Positions 50,093 through 58,369 of a stretch of DNA of 64,000 bases are shown in pieces. The notes beneath the pieces are model-generated. The model was not told where the DNA came from. It saw only the letters and a program-made list of their open reading frames with translations, and did not search any database. Each line of letters opens with the position of its first letter. Position 1 is the first letter of the stretch. The translations under genes and the position numbers were made by a program. Source of the stretch: Marinobacter confluentis (GTDB taxonomy: Bacteria; Pseudomonadota; Gammaproteobacteria; Pseudomonadales; Oleiphilaceae); assembly GCF_004785685.1 (NCBI RefSeq), contig NZ_SRPF01000002.1, positions 186,001-250,000 of the forward strand, given 5' to 3'.

Positions 50093-50544
50093 ACGCCCTG
50101 CTCGGCCATGGCCCTGTCAATCGTGGGCACAAAGATCAGATTCAGGTCGCCATCGGCTTCGATCTCACCTTGAATTACGCCTTCCAGCGACGAGTTACCC
50201 TCATCGTCAATCAGGGTGAAGTTATCGGCGATAAAGGTATCGATTTCCTGAAGAACCGGCGGCACGATGTGGCCAGCGATAAACATGCACATCACACCAA
50301 GCGATAGAATGATGCCGGGATTCAGCAGCAGAATTTCCCAGAGTGACGGGCCATCCCAGCCAACCCGGATAGAACTGGGCCCAGCGATAAAAATCAGGCC
50401 ACCGATGATGGCGATGACAATGCCGGCCACATTAAAAAACTCACCGGTTTTCTGGCGGGATTTCAGTTTTTCTATTAGGGGGAAATTTTCAATACGGTAA
50501 GGCAGGTCAACAATCGTCAGTTGACGTTTTGCAGGGGATTCCAT
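50089..50544 (-). CDS. Small membrane protein of unknown function
   Basis: A 151-residue protein: cytoplasmic N-terminus (RQLTIVDLPYRIENFPLIEKLKSRQKTGEFF), two membrane helices (VAGIVIAIIGGLIFIAG and ILLLNPGIILSLGVMCMFIAG), and an acidic C-terminal domain (EIDTFIADNFTLIDDEGNSS, GEIEADGDLNLIFV). ATG 50544 has AGGAG seven bases upstream; the longer frame to 50622 is unsupported. Four-base overlap with the next gene. Not recognised. Confidence 0.68.
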   Translation of the reverse strand: MESPAKRQLTIVDLPYRIENFPLIEKLKSRQKTGEFFNVAGIVIAIIGGLIFIAGPSSIRVGWDGPSLWEILLLNPGIILSLGVMCMFIAGHIVPPVLQEIDTFIADNFTLIDDEGNSSLEGVIQGEIEADGDLNLIFVPTIDRAMAEQGV

Positions 50545-50639
50545 TCCATTGCTCCTGATAATCCAGTGATGTCTTCTGTCCATGAAGACGGCATAGTTTA
50601 GCGATACGGAGGTTGGTGTCAACTTGTGCGACTGCGGCT

Positions 50640-51506
50640 TTAATCCTTCATAAGACTGGCCGCTTCGGGCTCATCCGCCCTCACTCGAAGAAAGCTGGCG
50701 AACCTTGGCAAGCCTGTTGAAGTGAAACCGTAGTGTTTATAGGTAACCACCGCACCAACCGGCGGTGGAGCTTTGCGCTCAGCGTCACTGAAGCCGGTTC
50801 CAATATTGAATTGTCGCCCGTCTGGCCGCTCCACGCGAATGGATCCGAGCATGCCCGCAAACTTGCCCTCGCCCGGCAGGTGCGCGACGACGACGGCTTC
50901 GTCGTCCTGGTACTTTTTCACTTTTAGCAGATCGTCGGAACGGCCAGCGTGCGGCAGGCTGTCTCCACGCCTGAGCATTAAACCCTCACCGCCCTGCTCC
51001 ACAATCTGATCAAGCGCCGCCATCAGCGTTTCGTGCTGTTCGGCTGGCTTTTGCGCCACCATTGCCAGATAGGGAGACGGCGACGGCACCAGCAGCTGCT
51101 TCATGGCTGCAACGCGATCTGCAAAAGGCTGATCAACACCCGGCAAATCGAACACCATGAACCGAATCTGCCGCCAACTCTCATCAACCGGATCCTGACG
51201 CCGAACCGCACCGGAAAGCTCCGCAAACCGGCCACGCCCCATCCAGAGTTCACCGTCCATCCTGGTATCCGGGAAATCTTCCGTGAACCATTCCGGCGCA
51301 CGATAGATATTGCCACCCCGGGACCAGAACTGCTCCCCATCCCAATAAGCGCGAACGCCGTCCAGCTTTTCGCTGACGTAGTAGTTTTCGAGGTTGACGC
51401 CTTTTTCGTATACGCCCGCGAGGGCAAGCGCCGGGGGTTCCGAATGAGCAACTGCGGAGAAAACCCAGCCAGCAAAAACCGCTAGCGATAAAACAAAACA
51501 ACGCAT
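50640..51506 (-). CDS. LigE-type secreted ATP-dependent DNA ligase
   Basis: A 288-residue minimal DNA ligase. A signal peptide (MRCFVLSLAVFAGWVFSAVAHS) precedes the nucleotidyltransferase core with the adenylation lysine in SEKLDGVRAYWDGE, motif III-like MDGELWMGRGRFAEL, motif IV EGLMLRRGD, motif V LLKVKKYQDDEAVV and a short OB fold ending GLPRFASFLRVRADEP. LigE enzymes act in the periplasm and are linked to biofilm or competence DNA in related bacteria. ATG 51506 gives a clean signal peptide; the frame to 51548 would overlap the preceding gene. It lies 34 bases after the small acidic protein gene. Confidence 0.9.
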   Translation of the reverse strand: MRCFVLSLAVFAGWVFSAVAHSEPPALALAGVYEKGVNLENYYVSEKLDGVRAYWDGEQFWSRGGNIYRAPEWFTEDFPDTRMDGELWMGRGRFAELSGAVRRQDPVDESWRQIRFMVFDLPGVDQPFADRVAAMKQLLVPSPSPYLAMVAQKPAEQHETLMAALDQIVEQGGEGLMLRRGDSLPHAGRSDDLLKVKKYQDDEAVVVAHLPGEGKFAGMLGSIRVERPDGRQFNIGTGFSDAERKAPPPVGAVVTYKHYGFTSTGLPRFASFLRVRADEPEAASLMKD

Positions 51507-51540
51507 AACAGATAATCCTTTATCCTGGGGGCAGACCCGA

Positions 51541-51783
51541 TCAGGCATTGGCCAGCTTTCGCTCTACCTCCGACAGCCGGTGCTTCATCGCGTCATCAAT
51601 CTCTTCTGGTTTGATACGTGAAATGATGTTTCGAAGAACGCGGATCTCGTTTTCATCGATCACACCATCCCGCTCAGCAATACGGACAAGCTCCCCCAAC
51701 TCCTTTTCATCGAGCTTTCCGTCGTCGGTAAAGCACTGAATGGACCGGAAGGACAGTTCGAGGTAATCGCGGTTTTCTGACAT
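51541..51783 (-). CDS. Small acidic EF-hand/TerB-like protein
   Basis: An 80-residue soluble protein. Two acidic loops, FTDDGKLDEKELGELVRIAE and RDGVIDENEIRVLRNII, each look like a D-x-D/N-G-x-I/L-D-E-x-E turn between helices, as in EF-hands or the TerB core. The remainder is a charged helix (DAMKHRLSEVERKLANA). It may bind metal. It sits 25 bases after a candidate immunity gene, so it may be part of the type VI module. Exact function unknown. Confidence 0.65.
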   Translation of the reverse strand: MSENRDYLELSFRSIQCFTDDGKLDEKELGELVRIAERDGVIDENEIRVLRNIISRIKPEEIDDAMKHRLSEVERKLANA

Positions 51784-51810
51784 CACTATTTCCTTTTGTT
51801 GAGATGAAAC

Positions 51811-53055
51811 TCAGGCGCGGAAACGGCCCTTGGCCTGCTTCTTTTGCCTCTTTTCCTTGGGCGCCTCTTGCCACTTGGAAAGCGGCCCCACGCGGGTGAA
51901 TCGCAGGCCGCCCTCGTAAGCTCGGATGAGCTGTTCGTTGATGGCCCGGAGTTCTTCAGACGGTTTGGCCCACTGTGCTTCTGGCAATGGTTCCGACGAG
52001 GCCTTCAATTCCTCAGGCAGCCCGCGCAGTGCCAGGGTCTTGATACGGCGCTCGGTGATGATGTGAGCCAGCGTGTCATCGTTCCTTGGGTCTGGACAAG
52101 CCTCGGGCCCGTCTTCCATGAACCGGCGAATGCACTCCCACTGGGCCAGGCCTGCGGTCTCATGACCCACGTTGATTTTCGCCGCTGCAAGTGCTGATTC
52201 CGGGTCATCAGGCTTGGGTATAGCCAGAGTGAGGAAGGTATTGGTAGTCATCAAACTGGGGCCGATGTTCTGCTGGGTTTCGATGTACGCGACGAGTTTT
52301 TCCCAGGGGTGAATTTCGTAGATGAGGCGGGGGGCGTGTTTTTTCTTTAGGCGCAGTGCGATGAAGAGATAAAGAGCAATCACCGTAATTTCAACACCGA
52401 GAACAACCAATCCCCAAAACACCAACATGTCGCGATATTGATCAGATGAATTGCCTTGGGTCACGGCGGAGGAAAGATAAACAATTGTGAGTATCAGCAA
52501 AATATACGCAATCAAGCCTGCATTTGTGTTCCAAAATGGTAACTTGAGCTTCTCACCGTCCGTCCAGCGAGGAACTGCGACCTCCCGGCGTTGTCGGTTT
52601 AACCGAATCGGTGGACTTTCCTTAAGCGCATTATTGCTGACGAAATACAGATAGAGTCCCCAAGGTAATGAAACCATGAGGTTTCCTACAAATATGTAGA
52701 GAGGGGAACCCCAATCCCAGTTTCCGTTTGAGTCAGGGCCTAGCGCTAACATTAGTCCAAACCCTAAAAATCCTGTAGACAGGATGCTCAAGCTCAGAAA
52801 CATCAACGCAAATTCGGCACTGAATAAAAGGTTACCACCCTGTAGATCCAACCACCCCTCGGTTTTCCGCCGGATCCAGGAGTTAGCATCCACTGCCCGC
52901 TCTCCGGTTGCCACGGGTGCCGGGCTTAATGCCAATATCTGGCCGTCCTGAGTGGTGCGACGAGCGCCGGGCGGTAATACCGGAATGGCATCGGAGCGAT
53001 AAGCAGGGACTTCACCAGATTCGTGATCGCCTTCCGGCGGACTCATTGTCGTCAT
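51811..53055 (-). CDS. Membrane protein of the type VI effector module, candidate immunity protein 2
   Basis: A 414-residue protein. A Pro-rich cytoplasmic N-terminus (about 1-60), two or three membrane helices (LLFSAEFALMFLSLSILSTGFLGFG; SPLYIFVGNLMVSLPWGLYLYFV; then AGLIAYILLILTIVYLSSAV and LVVLGVEITVIALYLFIAL), and a soluble C-terminal domain with PWEKLVAYIETQQNIGPS, ending in a very basic tail (KEKRQKKQAKGRFRA). NRQRREVAVPRW resembles the R-x2-R-x-V-Y/A stretch of DUF6708 proteins found beside type VI effectors. Its ATG overlaps the preceding gene stop (ATGA). An immunity role against a membrane-active effector is inference. Confidence 0.62.
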   Translation of the reverse strand: MTTMSPPEGDHESGEVPAYRSDAIPVLPPGARRTTQDGQILALSPAPVATGERAVDANSWIRRKTEGWLDLQGGNLLFSAEFALMFLSLSILSTGFLGFGLMLALGPDSNGNWDWGSPLYIFVGNLMVSLPWGLYLYFVSNNALKESPPIRLNRQRREVAVPRWTDGEKLKLPFWNTNAGLIAYILLILTIVYLSSAVTQGNSSDQYRDMLVFWGLVVLGVEITVIALYLFIALRLKKKHAPRLIYEIHPWEKLVAYIETQQNIGPSLMTTNTFLTLAIPKPDDPESALAAAKINVGHETAGLAQWECIRRFMEDGPEACPDPRNDDTLAHIITERRIKTLALRGLPEELKASSEPLPEAQWAKPSEELRAINEQLIRAYEGGLRFTRVGPLSKWQEAPKEKRQKKQAKGRFRA

Positions 53056-54092
53056 AAAAATGTCTGGTACCCGACCGCTGGGATGTATGAGCCGTCATTA
53101 AGGTTGGGCACGCTCTGGGCCATGCGGTCTTTAAGGGTCTTCCAAGGGAAGTTTCGGATCTTTTCCATATGCGCCGGGTAGCCCTCCTTTTCCCACCACT
53201 CGATATCCATCGTTGCCCAGTAATCCGCTGGGCGGCCGCGCTTACCGGCAGCGTCGTATTCGGCCGTGGTCGGATCCAGGTGGCGATAAGGTTCCAAGGT
53301 AGGCACATCGGGTAAGGGCTGGCTGACATCCATGTAGCGTTGAAGCTCATCCCAGTGGGCGTAGAGTTCGGTGGTGGTGAGGTGGCCGGTTGAGGCCACA
53401 ACCGTACTCCACCCCGTGTACCGGTGGTAGAGCTCCAGCTTATGGGTCACCGGCCCCTTGGGGCTGACATGAAACGAGATGTAGGGGTCAAACTCAACGA
53501 ACGGCGCTTCAAAGGTTTCTTCTTTCCAGGTTCGAAATTTTACGATGCCGGTAGTGCGGAAGAAGCCGCAGCCTCGGTCTTTGGTGAGGAGATGTCCATA
53601 ACGCCCTACTAACCAGGTAAGAGGGTAGCGGCAAAATAAGTGGAGACCAAAGACAATCGCCACCAAGTAAGTTCCATTGAACGTTCCAAATTTTATATGG
53701 GATGCAATATCCGCCAAAAGCGCACATGCTAAAAACAACTTCAGCATTCCATAATCCGCAAAAGCGCCTGGAATGGCCAACAACAATCTCCAGCGCATCT
53801 TCATGAGGTCCTTTGGCTTTTGATGATGGGTCCAGGCACCCCCCGCCATGTATCGCTTTCCGGACGCTAGCCTTTCCTGATAGTTGCTGAGGTAATTCGG
53901 ACGGACGTGAATATCCAGGTAGGCATAGTCCCCCCAGGGCAGCCGTTCCAGATAGTCGGTACCACCGACAGCTCGGGTAAAACCATCCCGGGTTTCCAGC
54001 GCCTGCTGCTGCGGGATCGCGTCACGGCAATACGCTCCGGGGGCGTATGTCGATGCCTTAAGACGGCCTGTATGCGGATCGGTTGAGGACAT
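53052..54092 (-). CDS. Membrane protein of the type VI effector module, candidate immunity protein 1
   Basis: A 346-residue protein paralogous in plan to the next gene: a soluble N-terminus, two hydrophobic helices (MLKLFLACALLADIASHI and GTYLVAIVFGLHLFCRYPLTWLVG), then a beta-rich region (FFRTTGIVKFRTWKEETFEAPFVEFDPYISFHVSP) that looks DUF6708-like, and a C-terminal part ending YIPAVGYQTFL. It overlaps the effector stop by 35 bases. ATG 54092 or 54104 are both possible. Tight coupling directly downstream of a toxin gene is the usual position for an immunity protein. Confidence 0.62.
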   Translation of the reverse strand: MSSTDPHTGRLKASTYAPGAYCRDAIPQQQALETRDGFTRAVGGTDYLERLPWGDYAYLDIHVRPNYLSNYQERLASGKRYMAGGAWTHHQKPKDLMKMRWRLLLAIPGAFADYGMLKLFLACALLADIASHIKFGTFNGTYLVAIVFGLHLFCRYPLTWLVGRYGHLLTKDRGCGFFRTTGIVKFRTWKEETFEAPFVEFDPYISFHVSPKGPVTHKLELYHRYTGWSTVVASTGHLTTTELYAHWDELQRYMDVSQPLPDVPTLEPYRHLDPTTAEYDAAGKRGRPADYWATMDIEWWEKEGYPAHMEKIRNFPWKTLKDRMAQSVPNLNDGSYIPAVGYQTFL

Positions 54093-57000
54093 TATCGATC
54101 TCAATTTCCAGATTGGTGAATTCTTGAGTAATTTCGCGAGGTTTTGCTTCTTTTTTGGTGCGATTCCAAACAGATACCTCGTAGGTCAACTTAAGGCTTT
54201 TAATCCAGTAGCGGGTGTAAACAGACTCGAGACTTCCTTCCGCTGGCAGCATTGGCGTTCTGAACTGCGACTCACTGATCACGAAACAGGCGGTTTGCTC
54301 GCCGTCAAAACTGTGATCAATGGGCTGAATGAGCCCTTTTTGGATGGCGGACTCGCTCTGCTTCCGGTCATGCGTCAGCGTGATGTTTCCAGTCTCGTGA
54401 GCCACCCGAACCCTGCCCCCAGGATCACGGCTGGGGCGGTCAAGGCTTCGCTCGTACGCCAATGTCCATTCCATGTTGAGTGGTTCACCCGTCACCGTGA
54501 ATGCCGGAGTGCTGAATACAAATAAAGACTCCGCATTTCCTTCCCACATTTGCATACCCGTTTTCTGAAGCGCCGCAGATAGTTCATTGCCTGTTATGCG
54601 GATCAGTGAAATGGGCATCATTGCTCGGATCAGGCCCAGGTATGCCGCATCGTCTTTTTTCAGTTCCTCATTCTGTTCGTCCAGATCCCCCGAAAAAGGC
54701 CCTGCCCGCAGCCACTTACTCACTTCATCGTCTTTGACCTTGGAATACAGCCATTCGCCTGTACCGTATAGACAGAACCCCAGTAACGTTACCCAGCCCG
54801 CAGTGACTCTGCCGCCCCAGGCGAGAGTTCCTCGGACCCATTTTGAAGCGAAGCCCGAACCTGCTAACCGACTATCAATTGCCTGGACTAAAGCCTGGAC
54901 GCCCGAACGCTGCAGGAACTTCTTGCCTGTAGGGGTCAAATAACGACCCGCGATGATGTCCGAGTTGGCCATAACGCCCAAGCCTGCGGCTTTAGTTAAA
55001 TCCGTGCCGGCCAATTTCATGCGACCGTCTAATCCATGAGCTATTGCATCCCATGTAAATATGGCGGCTGTCATATTACCGGCTATCCAGCCGGCAGCCC
55101 CCAATTTGCTACGGACAACGTCTTCAGCTTCTTCGGCTGAGGAATTAATACCGTTCGAAAGTTCCGAGAACCATTGTGCGTTCTTGCTCAATCTACCGAC
55201 CAAGTTGTCCAGTCCTTCAGATCGATTCGGAAGAGACGAAACAAAGAAGCCAGTGCTCACAGCCAAATCCAAACCTGCGCTGGCCAAACCTACCCCGTAT
55301 CGGTAGGTCTCACCGGAATACCTGAAAGCACTCCATAAATTCCACAAATCCAACATAACCAGCAGGCCGGGCACTCCCATTGGGCTAACAACTCGTCCAT
55401 ACAGCCAGCTCTGGACGGGTCTTTGTTTGGCCGCCGCCTCAAAGCCCTCCACTTCAGCCAACTTCAGCGCTGTTGCCATGGCTGCGCCTGAGGTCAGAGT
55501 GTTCCCGGCATCGTCTACAACGCTGAGAAATACGAATTTCTTTCCATCCTCGCCCTGCAGTTCTAATGTGGTCTTCCCAGGGATGGCAGCCTCAACGAAG
55601 CCCTCAAAGGCCCCGATTACCTGACTGGCTTTAAATTCGAGGACAGCACCCTGCTTTTCCAGCTGTTCTTGAAAACCACCAAGCCACCACTGGCTTATTT
55701 CACTGAACGGTGTAGAAAAAGCATGTGCCCCGAAGCGGGTATCGTGAGCATGCTCTTCGGCGACAAGCTCGCCTGTTTCGGCCATGTGGCCACTGACACT
55801 GCGCAGGAAATTGCCTTCTAACGTCCTCAATTCATGCTTACGGTCCTTAAGCGCCGCAACCATTTTCTGAAGCTTTGCGCCCGTTGCATCGCCGGGCAAA
55901 GTGTCATCCAGCGCATTAAGAGGAAGCAGCTGCGCGGTCAATGGGTGAGCCCCCAGTAGCAGGGCTTCATTCAGCTCTTCAGCGCCAAAAGCACTCATTC
56001 TGCCCGCCTGTTGCGGCAGGACCAACGGATCCATCCGCCCCACCGTCACGCTCAATGCAGCGAGCAGAGGCCCGGTCTGGACATAGCCGGCGATATCATC
56101 ACCTGCTTCCAGGTTGAAGAGGTCGCGTAGCACCTCGGTCAGGTTTTCGGGTCTTCGGGTATCATCGAGCAGTCGAACCAGCGCCCCTTGCGCCTCCACC
56201 AGAAAGTGCCTTAAGGCTTTTCGTTCAACCTCATACAAGGTTCGCAGCAACAGGCCGTCTTCACTGTCATCCAATCGGGTATCAAACCAACTTCCTTCGA
56301 TATACAGAGGATTCGGACTGCCATCTGGCAGAGTTTCTCGGCGGAAGTTGTTATGGAACAGTTCGGCAGTATTGCCATGGGCGCGCGCGCTGATGTTATT
56401 TACCAGCTCAAACATTAATATAAGAGCCTGGTTGATATGGTTCGCGAGTTGTCTGGCGGCAAATAGGGGGTCACGGAGGGTCAGTGTTAACAGGCACCTG
56501 TCCCGTAGGCCTCTGAATACGTCCGTGCCAGGCCTTACCTCCGGTAATGCTTTGCCGACCAAATGCTGATGACGCCAACGTGGCAGTATTGTCTGCGGAT
56601 AGATCCCCATATCCGCATCAACCACCGAGTCACCCGATTCAATGGCATCTCGCTGTGCAACAACTTCGTTCTGGATTTTTCGGGTTTCGCCGCCATCAAC
56701 ATCACGCAGCCATTGATTAAGCATAAATATGTCGCGCTCAAGCGGGTTATCGCGGGCACGCATGGGCTCAAGTTCGTCAACCAGATGCCAGTCGGGAAAC
56801 ATGGTACCCGGTATTCGGTTCAGGAATCCTTTCACTGCACCTGCGTTCCTGCACCGACTGGCGCGAAGGACACTGTTGGATTGCAGCGCTTCGATGTGCT
56901 GCCAGGACCATTGAGTATCGCTGAATGCGAGTTCCACATCATTGTATACGTCTTGGCCCAGCAATTTGGCGGGTATGTGCAACGTATCGGCGTCCGGCCC

Positions 57001-57567
57001 AACAGGAAGTCTTTGGCTTCTGTTTTTTTCAGGCCCCTGCCGGCATTTGCCGAGGTTTGTATCCCGCATCAATGGCGCCGAATCTTCGGCGGTTGTGACG
57101 GAGAGTTCTCGCCATAACTGGCCACGAAAGAAGACGTAGATCCATCCAGTCCGCAATGGTGCTGCAATACTCTCCCGATAACCGGTTAGTGGCCGTGGAT
57201 AGCTTAATTCACCCACATCACAAAACAGTGTGGGATGCACTGCCACCATGAGGCTATTCTGATAATTCCTTTGTGGTGGCAAAAGCGCTTCAGGTGCGAT
57301 CACCTTCCGCTCTAGCAAAGGTACAACGACTGTTTCATCGCCATGCAGCTCTAGAACCAGAGACCGCTCTTCAGGTGCATCAGCAGGGCCGGCCAAAATG
57401 GGGCCCATTCGTCCACGGTTTACTGGACAAGGTTCCAATGGCTCAAAGGAGGGTTGTTCCGCTTCGTGGTTCTGTAAACAATAGTTATGTCCATCGAGCG
57501 ATTGCTCACCCGCCAACTCAAGCCAAAACCTGCGAGAGGGTTTGCAGGAGGGTTGCTTAACGCCTGA
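54058..57567 (-). CDS. Large type VI secretion effector, VasX-like/BTH_I2691-type
   Basis: A 1169-residue protein. The N-terminal third (residues about 1-330) has the plan of VasX-type effectors: PLLERKVIAPEALLPP, then PRPLTGYRESIAAPLRTGWIYVFFRGQLWRELSV, a phrase that parallels the LR-x-GYLYVY signature. The centre (about 330-650) is alpha-helical with EHAHDTRFGAHAFSTPF. The last third contains hydrophobic segments (PGLLVMLDLWNLWSAFRYSG, YGVGLASAGLDLAVSTGFFVSSLP, GRVTAGWVTLLGFCLYGTGEWL), consistent with membrane insertion. It follows vgrG and a DUF4123 adaptor, whose order defines cargo. Pore formation is inferred. ATG 57567 overlaps the adaptor stop. Confidence 0.72.
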   Translation of the reverse strand, partial: SGVKQPSCKPSRRFWLELAGEQSLDGHNYCLQNHEAEQPSFEPLEPCPVNRGRMGPILAGPADAPEERSLVLELHGDETVVVPLLERKVIAPEALLPPQRNYQNSLMVAVHPTLFCDVGELSYPRPLTGYRESIAAPLRTGWIYVFFRGQLWRELSVTTAEDSAPLMRDTNLGKCRQGPEKNRSQRLPVGPDADTLHIPAKLLGQDVYNDVELAFSDTQWSWQHIEALQSNSVLRASRCRNAGAVKGFLNRIPGTMFPDWHLVDELEPMRARDNPLERDIFMLNQWLRDVDGGETRKIQNEVVAQRDAIESGDSVVDADMGIYPQTILPRWRHQHLVGKALPEVRPGTDVFRGLRDRCLLTLTLRDPLFAARQLANHINQALILMFELVNNISARAHGNTAELFHNNFRRETLPDGSPNPLYIEGSWFDTRLDDSEDGLLLRTLYEVERKALRHFLVEAQGALVRLLDDTRRPENLTEVLRDLFNLEAGDDIAGYVQTGPLLAALSVTVGRMDPLVLPQQAGRMSAFGAEELNEALLLGAHPLTAQLLPLNALDDTLPGDATGAKLQKMVAALKDRKHELRTLEGNFLRSVSGHMAETGELVAEEHAHDTRFGAHAFSTPFSEISQWWLGGFQEQLEKQGAVLEFKASQVIGAFEGFVEAAIPGKTTLELQGEDGKKFVFLSVVDDAGNTLTSGAAMATALKLAEVEGFEAAAKQRPVQSWLYGRVVSPMGVPGLLVMLDLWNLWSAFRYSGETYRYGVGLASAGLDLAVSTGFFVSSLPNRSEGLDNLVGRLSKNAQWFSELSNGINSSAEEAEDVVRSKLGAAGWIAGNMTAAIFTWDAIAHGLDGRMKLAGTDLTKAAGLGVMANSDIIAGRYLTPTGKKFLQRSGVQALVQAIDSRLAGSGFASKWVRGTLAWGGRVTAGWVTLLGFCLYGTGEWLYSKVKDDEVSKWLRAGPFSGDLDEQNEELKKDDAAYLGLIRAMMPISLIRITGNELSAALQKTGMQMWEGNAESLFVFSTPAFTVTGEPLNMEWTLAYERSLDRPSRDPGGRVRVAHETGNITLTHDRKQSESAIQKGLIQPIDHSFDGEQTACFVISESQFRTPMLPAEGSLESVYTRYWIKSLKLTYEVSVWNRTKKEAKPREITQEFTNLEIEIDNVLNRSAYRPS

Positions 57568-58369
57568 CATTAACAAAATCCTTTTCAATTTGTTCGTGAA
57601 AATCCGGCTCCACGCTTTTCAACAAGGTTTCCAGCTCGTGATCCGACGAAGGGCATGAATGGCCAGCGGACCATAATTCGCGAATCATCAATGGGAGTCG
57701 TTGTGAGGCTTTAAGTTCAGCGGCAACTACCAAGCATCGGGGCCAACCGCTCACCCATGTGAGTAGTCGCTCAAAAGACTGGGACTGGTTCGCCCGCAAA
57801 CCCTTTGCTTCATGAACCAAACCTCTTGCGCTCGACCAATGAACCCGATTCTTGTTATTTATCGACCAGATCAGGACCCCTCCATTACTTACCAGCCCAC
57901 CAATCTCTTCGGGCAAACAGGCATTCAGAACTTCCAAAAATCTGCTGTCGTACGGCCGCAAAAAACATGGTCCGTATGTTTCGAAACGAACCATCAAACT
58001 GTTTCTTATGCCCGTTAACGCGTGTTCTTTCTCCTGCCGCAGTGCCAGCAAGACCAGCGCTTCATCTGATCCCCAGGTAGATACGGCTTGTTGGGCCAGT
58101 ACGCTATTAAAATCTGTCCTGACAACTAGCGGACCCGCCTCCTTGTGCTCTTCAAAAGGCGTTTCGCTGAATAACCAGAACCAATCCGGCTGTTGATCAA
58201 GACTATAAATAGTTCTCAAAACTTCCGTGTTGTCGTATCTTGAGGCGTCAACGATCATTAAACAGCTGTCCTGCAAAGAGACGCCAGACTGATTGAGCGC
58301 TTCCTCAAAGTCGATCCACGACTCTGACTTATTGAGTGCAGGGGCAGTCGATAACATCACAGGATCCAT
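57557..58369 (-). CDS. DUF4123-type type VI effector adaptor
   Basis: A 270-residue protein. SCLMIVDASRYDNTEVLRTIYSLDQQPDWFWLFSETPFEEHKEAGPLVVRTD is the N-terminal pattern of DUF4123/Tap (TEC) chaperones, followed by FETYGPCFLRPYDSRFLEVLNACLPEE, where the RPYDSRFLE phrase is characteristic (usual RFYDPRVL). These proteins load a cognate effector onto the VgrG tip and are not themselves secreted. It starts 40 bases inside the vgrG end (ATG 58369; ATG 58357 also possible) and overlaps the effector start. The order vgrG-adaptor-effector is the standard one. Confidence 0.85.
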   Translation of the reverse strand: MDPVMLSTAPALNKSESWIDFEEALNQSGVSLQDSCLMIVDASRYDNTEVLRTIYSLDQQPDWFWLFSETPFEEHKEAGPLVVRTDFNSVLAQQAVSTWGSDEALVLLALRQEKEHALTGIRNSLMVRFETYGPCFLRPYDSRFLEVLNACLPEEIGGLVSNGGVLIWSINNKNRVHWSSARGLVHEAKGLRANQSQSFERLLTWVSGWPRCLVVAAELKASQRLPLMIRELWSAGHSCPSSDHELETLLKSVEPDFHEQIEKDFVNVRR

